From contig JAUPFV010000001.1 in the NCBI GenBank assembly GCA_036936605.1, positions 78,139,910-78,203,909 on the forward strand: a stretch of 64,000 nt of DNA. Direction: 5' to 3'. This document shows, in pieces, positions 43,241 to 52,737 of this stretch. The position numbers and the translations under genes are program-made. The notes below the pieces were generated by a model. It was not told the origin of the DNA. It saw only the letters and a program-made list of their open reading frames with translations, and searched no databases. Source of the stretch: Limnanthes douglasii subsp. nivea (lineage: Eukaryota; Streptophyta; Magnoliopsida; Brassicales; Limnanthaceae). The stretch's first letter is position 1; every line of letters begins with the position of its first letter.

Positions 43241-43499
43241 CCTTGCAATTAAAGGGTCGTCAATCGAGTGAAAAAGTTGATTGCATAAATGAGGTTGATG
43301 ACCCCAAAGAAGAAGTGCAAAATGATAGATGTTTGGAGAAAGTTGATGAAATTAAAATGTCAAGTAAGTAAGTGGTTAAAGTTGGAAGTTATTTGATTCA
43401 AGGTTTTAAGAATATTTTGGTAAAGTTGTTGAGAGATTACAATGATGTATTATCCTGGATTGTTGATGATGTTACCGGGGTAATTTTTTTGGTCTTGTC

Positions 43500-44700
43500 A
43501 TGAATTGGTCATTGATAAGTGATTGAGACCAATTCGTTGAAAGAGAAATACCTTTTCGCAAAAGAAAGATGAGGTTATTATTAAGGAAGTTGAGAAATTT
43601 CTAAGGCTAGTTCATATACTGGAATCAAAGTATCCTACATGGTTAGCTAATTTAGTATTGGTTAAGAAAAAAAAATAGCCAATGAGGGATGTGCGTGGAT
43701 TTTACAAATCTTAATAAAGCATGTCCTAAATATGCGTTTCCTTTCTCTTAAATTGATAAATTAGTTTATATGGCTTCTGATTATTATCGTTTATCATTTA
43801 TGGATGCATATCCAAGAAATAATCAAATTCAAATACATCCAAATGATGATGAGCATACAACTTTTCAAATAGAGAGAGGGTAGTATTGTTATCGAGTAAT
43901 ACCGTTTGGTTTGAAAAATATTGAATCAACGTATCATAGAGTGGTTGATCATATATTTAAGAAAAAAAAGAAATCATGTGGGAATATATATATATATTAT
44001 GATTGATAGAAATAATTCAGAGCATCGACATGGTGAAGCCGTGAATGAGATTTTCCAAAATTTGAGAAATTTTAATTTTAATTTGAATTCTTTAAAGTGT
44101 TCTTTTGGGGTTAGAATTGAAAAGTTTTTTGGGATATATTGTTAGGAAGAATAGAATTGAGACTGATCTGGTGCAACTTAAGGCATTGTTAAATGTTGAG
44201 CCTCTAAGAAATATTAAAGAGTGCAAAAGTTGACGCGATGTTTGGCGGATTTATCTCGTTTTATTTCTACGTAATCAAATAAGAGTCGTGTTTTTTTAGA
44301 TCCTTAAAAGAGCTAAGAAGTTTTCTTGGAGTAATTATTGTCACGAGGCTTTTCAAGTGTTAAAAGATTATTTGGTTTCGCCAGAGATCATATCATCGCC
44401 AGTAAAATGTGAATCTTAATATCTTTATTTTTATGTATCTAATCACGAGGTTAGTTATGTCTTGGTTAGGGAAGGGGATAAAATGTAGTGATCAGCTTAC
44501 AGTGTGAGTAAAAGTCTAAATAATGCTGAAAAAGGTATTTGAATTTGGAAACATTGGCTTTATACTTTGTTGTATTTGTAAGAAAAATAAGTTCTTATTT
44601 TTAGAGTCATAGTATCATTATGAGGACTTATTTTCCTTTGAGAGGTGTATTACAAAAATATGTTGTTTCGAGAAGGCTCACGAGGTGGTCAGTTAGATTA
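43500..44700 (+). pseudogene. Gypsy reverse transcriptase and RNase H, degenerate
   Basis: Segments in order across three frames: EVEKFLRLVHILESKYPTWLANLVLVKKK (43590-43680), FTNLNKACPKYAFPF, SFMDAYPRNNQIQIHP, VIPFGLKNIESTYHRVVDHIF (43896-43960), a degraded YYDD box, then NLNSLKCSFGVRIEKFFGI and the RNase H ending in LQKYVVSRRLTRWSVRLGEYEI (44650-44715). Dead. Confidence 0.75.
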
Positions 44701-44759
44701 GGAGAGTATGAGATTATTTTAGCCTCGAACTGTGATTAAGGCTCAAACAGTAAGAGATT

Positions 44760-45590
44760 TTATAAATGAATTTATCAGTGAAAGGTTGAACGTTGACGAT
44801 GGTGAGCTTTCGTACATGGTAAAGAAGTTTGAGTGGATAACTGAGGTGGATGGAGTGTCATATACTGGTAAAGATAGAACGTGAGTTATATTGAAAACAC
44901 CTTTTGGTGAGGAGATTAAGAAATCTATTAAGTTGGGTTTTAATGTGACTAACAATGTTTCTGAATATGAGGTTGTCTTATGAGGGTTGAGGTTAGCTCA
45001 TATTTCTGGTACGATATTAATTTGGGTTAAATCAGATTCTAAATTGATTGCAAGTCAAGCTAGTGTCCAAATAAAGTTGAGGAGGAATAAAGCAAATGTC
45101 CAAATAAGATATCTAAGGTATTGTGGGCTTATAGGACGACTCTAAAAGTTATTGCAAGAGAAACGCCATTTTTATTGGTATATAGAATATATGATGTTGT
45201 TCGAGTAGAAGTTTTTATTCCTAGTCATAGAATTGAATATTATTTGGAGAAGAATAATGTTGAATGAAAGCATATTTCAGTGGATTTGATTGACGAATAT
45301 CGCGATCAAGCTTGAGGTAGAGCACAACATTATAAGAGTTCAATGAAAAGTAAATTTGATTTAAAATTGAAGCCAATAATTTTCAAAGAGGGTGATTTGG
45401 TTGAGAAGAAAATTTCTCAAGGGGGAAAAGATAAAAATCTGGAAGAGCTACTCCAGATTAAGAAGATTCATACAAAGTGGTTTCTAAGGGTTGTCTTGAG
45501 GCGTATAGACTACAAGATTTGAGTTGGAACACGTTGAAGCATCCTTGGAACATTCAACATTTAAAGTTGTATAAAGAGAATTTGTAAAAT
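44760..45590 (+). pseudogene. Second RNase H remnant joined to integrase C-terminus
   Basis: At 44810-45060 is a second RNase H-like domain (VTNNVSEYEVVL, GLRLAHISGTIL, KSDSKLIASQ), the type found after the first RNase H in Tat-lineage gypsy elements. It is followed, after an internal deletion, by the integrase tail: VLWAYRTTLK, ETPFLLVYRIYD, PSHRIEYYLEKNN, VDLIDEYRDQA, LKPIIFKEGDLV and a degraded HPWNIQHLKLY at 45540-45575. Confidence 0.7.
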
Positions 45591-45600
45591 TGGATGTGTG

Positions 45601-45786
45601 CTCTTTTTCCTTTCTAGTGGCGTAGGAAGGTTTTTTTTTAGTGAGACACATTGCAAAGTAGTTTCATCAATAAAATTTATTTTTTCCATATTGACTTAAA
45701 ACATTCGAATTATCAGATAATGTTACAAGATATAGAAAGATATTAAGGATATAAAATGGGGATTCAGATCAAGTAATGAATAAGAG
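45601..45786 (+). other. Gypsy 3' region, noncoding
   Basis: Sequence after the pol end. No LTR boundary could be placed. Confidence 0.35.
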
Positions 45787-46020
45787 ATTATGGTTAAAGA
45801 AACCAAGCCTAAGGTTGAAAAACCAAACGGTTACGCAAAAAGGCCATAGTGTGCCCTAAATTAATTGTAAAATTAGCGATTATGGTTGAAAACAAAGCCT
45901 AAGATTGAAAAACCAAACGGTTACGACATAAGGTTATAATGTACCCTGACTTAATTGTCAACTTAACATTATAGTTGAAAAGCCAATCATAAAGTTGGAA
46001 AGCTGAACGGTTATGCATGA
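45787..46020 (+). repeat. About 90-bp tandem repeat, 2.6 units
   Basis: Units 45787-45878, 45879-45967 and a partial 45968-46020 share ATTATGGTTGAAAA, AAGCCTAAGRTTGAAAAACC and AACGGTTACG. They lie upstream of a TATA-like TATATAAAGG at 46023, so they may be LTR enhancer-type repeats (inference). Confidence 0.8.
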
Positions 46021-46525
46021 CTATATAAAGGTTGGAGTCTGGTTTTTTTGTAGATTTGATATAGGTAATTTAGAGCATAGATTAATGTTGTTTAAAAGAG
46101 AAAATGGTAAGAAAGATGAATAATGAGATCAAATGAGTTTATTTTTCTTGGATAATAGATGAATGTTTAAGTCGATAAAAAATGATAACCGTTAGATTAA
46201 AATAGTGCTAAGAGTCTGATTATTATTGGGAATATGAAACAATGAAAATATTTTATCAGAAATATTAATTGATTTTATGACATGTTTGGTGACACTTATC
46301 AGGATAGTAGTGCATGCATCATCTGGTAGGTGTATTTATGATATTGGAACAAGTGAGATCGTCTTGTTTGTTTTATATAGTCTTTAAAAAATAAATATCT
46401 TTAAATATATTTTTTTCAAAAGAGTAAGGAGAGTCCTGATATGGTTACATTCCACTAATGAAATATATTCTTTATTAAGACAAGGTAAGTGAATCAGAGT
46501 TATGACGAGAGCGTGAAACAGATTT
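46021..46525 (+). other. Possible LTR-like promoter and leader
   Basis: TATATAAAGG near 46023 follows the 90-bp repeats. The remaining stretch up to the second gag copy has no recognised content. Confidence 0.3.
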
Positions 46526-47462
46526 CTGATGAGAGGCAACACTCATGATATCTTACTGTGTAGAATTTTTTCAATGAAGTTTAAGGGAAACACATTGGAT
46601 TGGTTTAAATTTTTGCTTAAGGGAACAATTCAGAATTTTGATGGAATATGGCATGCTTTTTGAAACTGTTTTGTTAGGAATAAAGCGTATAAGAAGGATG
46701 GTGACTCTATAATGATTTTTTACCAATAGAGAGGGGCAGATTTAAAGAGTTATGTTTAGTGGTTTGTGCGTGAGTTGAATGCTTTAACAACATATAAATA
46801 AGCTATAGTTGTTGGTGCTTTTAAAAGATGTTTGATTTTAGAAGGAAATTTATACGAGGATCTCGTTAGCTTTCCTATTAAGACTATAGTAGATATTCTA
46901 ACAAGAGCGGATCATATCATTAGGGTCGAAGATTCGAAGAGTGGCGCATCAGGTTCTTCCAAAATTCAAGATTTAAAAGCTATGATAATGGATAGGAAAA
47001 TGGTAGACGAGTTAAAGCATGATGAAGTCGTTATAGCCCATTTAAACATGTCGAGGTTATTTTACTATGATAATCCAGCATGAAGGTACACGTCGTTAAC
47101 TGAGAATAATGCCACCATTTTTGATAAGATGAAAGAATCAAATATTAGGCCACCTCGTCAAATATTTTCACCTGATAATGGAATACTTAAAATATTTTCT
47201 ATGCATATCACAATGATCACGGGTATTTGATAAGATATTATTTTTTGTTAGAAAATGAATTGTAAAGGATGAGTGATAATGAAGAATTTATTGAATTTAT
47301 TAAAAGGAAACATAAGGAGAAGAATGAAGGAAAAAGTGAGGAGTTGCTTAAAGATTTGGAACCGGATGAGAAAATATATGACATGAGAAAACAATGGTTG
47401 TTTACTATTTCTGAAGAGGATAATTTGTCGGGAATGAGTTCCATCTCTAGAAAAAGACATTG
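46526..47462 (+). pseudogene. Second copy of the gypsy gag segment
   Basis: It is nearly colinear with 41828-42720, at an estimated 93-95 percent identity by eye. Landmarks are TTTAAGGGAAACACATTGGA, the ILTRADHIIRVEDSKSGAS segment, and KEKNEGKSEELLKDLEPDEK. Shared stops show that it was copied from an already broken parent or that both derive from one. A 6-bp expansion (EFIEFIK) is private to this copy. It ends at RKRH and joins unrelated sequence. Confidence 0.8.
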
Positions 47463-48361
47463 ATTTAAAATAACAATACAACAAGACATTGATTTAAAAT
47501 ATCAATAAGCAACTAACTAAAGTTATAACAAACTAAAACTAAAATGATAACAAACTTAATTTACAAAATAGATATTTTTAGTCCTTACAAAGTCTTGTCA
47601 CTCTATGGTGTTGGTTAATTACTCCATGAATTTGAATATATTTTCCAATTCGATCGAATAATAGATTCATCCATCCAAGAGTCTCTATATAAAAAATTAT
47701 TTTTAACTAATATGATCGAGTGGTAGCAGTCCATTCAGATGGATCATGACACGTTAATTAAACACAAACAACATTATATAACAAAATCTTGTTATGAACG
47801 TAATAAACAACTCAAACCATAAATTTTATTACGTTAACCAAATGATTCATGTTCACGTTTGCAATGTAAACCTTTTTTTATTCATGTGAGAGGGGAAACC
47901 ACCTTATAAAGGTAAAATTTTTGAATAACCACATTGATAAGATATACACATGATGTATTTAAACATGATCGTAGTGACGAGACAAATATTGGGCACTAAG
48001 TCTAAAAGGACAATTACATTTTTTGTGTCGTGTTCTTATTTTGATATTAGATTTCTTAGACTGTTTTCTGTATGGTGCAAATTTCTCCAAGAAAATATTA
48101 ATCTTGGAGCCCTCTCATTTTTTCTATCATTGTAATAATTATTAACTATCAGGTTTTCCATACTTCTACCTATATTTTCTATCCATTCTTCAATTTTAGA
48201 TTTAATGTAAGGTGTAAAAGACATGAATACGTGCGAAAAATATTCGTACATTTTTTGTTGTATGTTGATTTTGATTACCTACAAAATTTACCAACGAAAA
48301 GATAATTTAAGTCATAAACTAAGTTATAAAGTGTGGATTCCAAATAAATAACAATTATTAT
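47463..48361. other. AT-rich noncoding DNA
   Basis: It begins with a short direct repeat (AAGACATTGATTTAAAATA at 47455 and 47483). No protein or element recognised otherwise. Confidence 0.3.
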
Positions 48362-48535
48362 TAACGTCTAAAGCTAGTTCATATTATAATCCCAATAAAA
48401 TCAAAAAATACACATGCTTAAACTATAAAAAAAATTATTGTTGAAGATTATTATGCTTTCTTCATTTTTGTTTTATAGGTTAATACTAAGAGATGTTTTT
48501 AAGAAAGTATTTATGATTTTATGGAAAACATTTTA
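48362..48535 (+). repeat. Dispersed repeat E, copy 2
   Basis: Partner of 32695-32880, same orientation. Confidence 0.75.
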
Positions 48536-48559
48536 GAGTTATATTGTATAATTAAATTT

Positions 48560-49245
48560 TGTTTGGTTTATTTTGGGCTCGGGGTAGTTTAGTAAAGTGT
48601 TTTGTGAAGTTTAAAGTATTAAGTGTTTGGTGTAAAGGGTAATAAGATAATAGAGCAACCTGCTTGTATTAAATGTTTATCACCCTCATTAATGAGAGTG
48701 GTTGAGGTATTTATACTCTTAATTTAATGACCCATGAGCTTACGGGTCAAGTTATGAAACTGAGTCAAGTTTAAGGACCCATTAGTCTTTTAAGTAGATT
48801 AGAAAATAGCTTAGTCAAAAAGTGTGTTACTTTTGTCTTGTCCTGATTATTTAGTGGTATGTGATTGTCCGAATTACCCCTGTCTGGATTATACAGTGGG
48901 TTGTGTCTGAAGATTCTGAACTCATCAGTAGCCCCTTTTTTAGACCTTGCCAAATATCTTTGGTATGGCTAAAAAATCCACTAAGCCAATAACGAATTTG
49001 TCCGATCTGCCCGTGCGGTCTGTACTAGGAAGTTTAATTTCAATATTAACTCAGTTCCAAGTTTGTCAAAACTAGTTTCTCTTTCCAGAATTCTAAGAGT
49101 TTTCTTCTTGGATCGTGGGACACGTGTCAATATCTGGTTCGACCTACCAGTTGTTATTTTTCCTAGACCGGCGCACCCATTAAGTCTAGAAAGTTACCTA
49201 GGCATTTGATCCTTCACACGTTTGCGCAGCCTTTACTCATTGCAA
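48560..49245 (-). repeat. 3' LTR of the Tat-like element (inner edge uncertain)
   Basis: The outer end is at 48560 (TGTTTGGTTTATTTTGGGC on the plus strand). The first about 177 bp match the 5' LTR remnant at 58363-58543, including GTATTTATACTC, which on the minus strand is a TATAAATA box (48718-48707). The inner boundary is guessed from a CA followed by a pyrimidine run (a polypurine tract on the minus strand) near 49245. Confidence 0.6.
48707..48718 (-). promoter_or_regulatory. LTR TATA box
   Basis: GAGTATAAATAC on the minus strand, conserved in the other LTR at 58525-58514. It is in the orientation that would transcribe gag-pol. Confidence 0.5.
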
Positions 49246-49288
49246 AACCCTCTCCAACTTCTCTTAGGTAACTATTACTTTTTACTGT

Positions 49289-49297
49289 TATATAAAT
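49289..49297 (+). promoter_or_regulatory. TATA-like box facing the antisense ORF
   Basis: TATATAAAT on the plus strand, followed by a CT-rich stretch (TTCTCTTTCACTATTTCATT) resembling a transcription start and leader. The antisense ORF begins about 150 bp downstream. Promoter activity is inferred from position only. Confidence 0.35.
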
Positions 49298-49429
49298 TCT
49301 CTTTCACTATTTCATTGTCTTCCACACTCAAAGCTTTCAATAGATATTTCCATTCCTACCTTCAACTTGTTCTTGAGAGGTTTTATGCTCACAGCCAGAA
49401 ACACACTAGTTTAAGACAGTTGGTTAAAT

Positions 49430-52234
49430 TTATCATAGTTAGAAAGAGCGAAAAAGGTAAAAAGAGAGAATCGCCTTGCCGTCGGCCTCTCAGTTTCTCC
49501 AAGTGAGAAATCCAGTGAACCGACTCAAGAAGCCGATCAAGTTTCATTTTCATCCAAAAACCCTAAGCCCAAATAACTATTCAAACCAAGTCTTTCACCC
49601 CTTCCCTCAAGTTCTTCTGTTCAAGAGTCCCAACCTTCTGTGCCTAAAGAAAAAGTTGTTTCAAGTATCAGAAAATCCTATCCCTTCATTACTATGGGTT
49701 CTGATGTTGAAAAGTCTCTGGAGAAGATAACCCCTCGCCGGACAACCCGCCAAAATAAAACTTAATCTACACCTTTACCGACAAAACCCTCAGGATCGGA
49801 GGTATCCAAAGTATACCAAACGGCCAAACCCTCCGGATCCCAACTTCAACAGATACCAGGCCTTCAGATACAACAAGTGCTCAACCATCCGGACAACCCC
49901 TTGTGCAAGAAACCGATCCCCATTCTTCCAAAGGAGCTGATAAACCTTCCACGGTGATGGAAGGAAAATGGAAGATAATATTGAGGAGTCCCCCTTTGAG
50001 ACTGAGGCCTCAGGTCAAACAGGAGACTTCTGATAAGAAGGGAAAAAGTAAGGTGAAAGTCTGCATGACTCATCCGGACTTACTTCTGGAGTGCTTAAAG
50101 GTCAAGATAGCCCCATGCTTTAAAAACGTTAGTATCAAGTACCTATTGGCTCTAGAAAACATAAACTACATCTACACCCACACTGCTGATTTGGGCCGGA
50201 TCCGGACAAAATGGAAGATTCAGAGTCAGTAGAGGTAAGGATACCCATTACTCCGGATACTCTCATCGACTGCAAGCTTAACGAGGTGGTAATATTCACC
50301 GAATTACTAAACTGGGGACTTCGGTTCCCATTGGACCCAGAAATCGTCAGGTAGTTTCACTTAGTTAAACTCTGCCATAGCCATGCTTGATACTCTCTCC
50401 TTGCTTGCATCATGGCATCAAGGTTGTCGAAAATCCCACTTCCGATGGAGTAGTTTGCTGGTATGGAAAAGCTTATGCAAGAATCACCAGATTTCATTCT
50501 ACCATCACAATATGGGGAACAACTTCAAAGTTATGGATGACTTGCTAGAGTCCAAAAATAACTGGAGGACACGATTTCTGTTTCTTAGTGGGACATGGGA
50601 GAACAGTAGGAAGATCAAAACCAACACCAATCCTATCTTTGTTTTTCATGTTTTTCATTTTAAATTATAAGTGTTCTCATTCTGATTGATTTGTTACTCC
50701 TTTTTCGGTGCTGCCGAAGGAGTTCACCGGACACCTATAGGAGGGACAAAAAACCTGTGCAAAACTCAATACATGGGCTGCGGAGCACTGGGAGAATGCC
50801 TTCCACAACTGCTTCACGTTAGGCAATCTTGTGAGGTCCCATCTGTGGAATACCACAGGCCGCAGGGATCTCACATGGGAAGAGTTAACTACCCTTCCTC
50901 CTCCTGGGGTAATTCTTAAAAGAACAGAGGCCAAGGATGGTAAATTGTTCTTACCTTCGAGAGCAAAAGCTCCTTGCAAGATGAAGAACAATAAGAAAAA
51001 AACTGTCACAGAGTTGGTTCAAACAACCACAGAGGGGACTGGTTCGGGGAACCAAGATGGAATTGATGCTTCCCTACTCAAAGTAGTAGAGGCTCAAACA
51101 TTGAGGGAGGCTGGAGAGTCGCAGAACCCACCAAGGCCTCCTAAGAAGGACAGGAAAATGAGGGTCAGTAGTAATGAGAAAGCTACTAAGAAAAAGAAAG
51201 TTACCCTGGGAGAAGAAATAATTCTTCATCCTTCGGAAACTCAACCTCCACCAACCCCTGTTGACCCCACCTTACACGAGAAAATCCCAGCAAGTCTGCA
51301 GTCTTGAGAGGTTGCTAGGGGAGGGAATGAAAAAGTGGACATTAGTTCCCTTCAGGACATTGATTTATACTTCAATGATTCTGAAAAGGATGATTTCGTA
51401 GGTCCCTACCGCCCCTCTAGCTTAGCCAATATGGTGAATTTCAATGGTAAGTCTTTCTTCGTCTCCGGAGAGCAAGATATTCTGAGTCATTCCCTCCTTG
51501 GTCACATCCAGCCAATACTTGATTTGGAAAGACAGGTAAAAAGTAAGACCACCTTTATCAACTCCCTCACCTCTGACAATGAATCTCTATCAACCAGCCT
51601 TCTCAATGTCAATCAAAGTATAGAGGACCTGAAGAAGGAGATGGAGGCATTGAATAAGGAAAATGAGGATTTGGAAACCAAGTTAGCCACATCGGAGGCA
51701 ACCAGAACTGATCTCCAGACTAAAAATATCGGCTTAGAGAAAGACCTCATAATGTTGAAAGAGGATGTACAGACCAAGGATGACATCATTCAAACCTTAA
51801 CCGATGAGAAGGCTAAGCTGGAGAACTCTGTTTCAGAGATGGCCAAGGATAAGTAAGAGTTAAAGAGCCAACAAAAGCAAGCTATCCAAGCAGTTATTGA
51901 TAAATATACCAATAAAATGATAGATTCCTTGGAGAAAAGAGATGATGAAGTCAAATCTGACATGGTGCTGCTTTTCTACGAGACTTTTCCGAAGAGGACC
52001 CTTGGTCCCTTGTGGAAATATGTGGAATACAAAGACATTCCATTTCACAATATGGCCGATGGAGACAAGCACAACTAAGCCAGTGAAATAGATTCCACTA
52101 TGGATGATAAAGAGGGAACTGGTGAGAGTTCGAGCGCCGAACTCAAAAGTCCCAAAAAAGATGATGGTGGTGAGGGAAAATCCGAAGGGAACAAGCCCTA
52201 TAGTTTTATCATTTTTTTTGTCTTTCCGAACAAT
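49430..52234 (+). pseudogene. Antisense ORF of the Tat-like element (pfam04195-like, coiled-coil)
   Basis: Plus-strand coding opposite to gag-pol, in several pieces. 49460-49870: Ser/Pro-rich N-terminus. 50225-50670: a region resembling the plant putative gypsy-type transposon protein family (VVIFTELLNWGLRFPLDP near 50290 and NNWRTRFLFLSGTWE near 50560). 50831-51307: linker (WEELTTLPPPG, Lys-rich). 51335-52234: a long coiled coil with heptad-like Leu spacing, interrupted by stops at 51854-51856 and 52076-52078, then WKYVEYKDIPFHNMADG and an acidic Ser-rich tail. From 50831 onward one frame is kept apart from stops. The section 50350-50760 is frame-shifted and may hold an intron. Function of such proteins is unknown. 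Confidence 0.65.
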
Positions 52235-52737
52235 TGAAGTCCTTGGATGACCAAGGCATATTTTATAATGTTTAAACACCTAAAGTCCTTGGATGGCCAA
52301 GGCATATTTTGCTTTCCTATTCGGTTCAAGTCCGAATAGTTTTAATCTATCAAACCTTCATTTATTTAACATTTTCTTTCCTTTAAACTTTTCATGGCTA
52401 ATGTTTAAGTAGCCCCTAGCATTTCAGAAGTGTTATAGTGAGAGTGTTTAATATCTCTTATGGCATGTATTATATAGTCATCACTTCACCAGGTTTGTAT
52501 GATTTACTAAAGATCCAAGGTGTTGAACAAGTGATTTGTACTTGAATTAAATCATAGTAAAACCACTCTGAATGTTTTAAGAAGGAATCACATATTATCA
52601 AATAAAAAACCGGACACCTTATTAAAACCTCCCCGCGCCACCAAGGTAGGAAAAAGTATGCCCCAAAATATTTACATTGAAATCTAACAAGTAAATATTT
52701 ACACACAAATTTCATTCTAAATATAACATAAGATGTT
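52235..52737. other. Spacer between the convergent antisense ORF and pol
   Basis: AAAGTCCTTGGATGRCCAAG occurs twice (about 52231 and 52282), a local direct repeat. The rest is AT-rich. Both flanking coding regions end here tail to tail. Confidence 0.4.

Larger units (their letters stand above)
41378..45600 (+). mobile_element. Decayed Tat-like Ty3-gypsy retrotransposon internal region
   Basis: Gag, protease, RT, RNase H, a second RNase H-like region and the integrase C-terminus occur in gypsy order on the plus strand. Stops and frameshifts are frequent. Most of the integrase is missing: the second RNase H (about 45060) jumps to the VLWAYRTT integrase segment at 45119. Both sides of that jump carry TGTCCAAATAA (45064 and 45099), so the deletion may have involved these short repeats. 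No LTR pair was defined. Confidence 0.78.
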
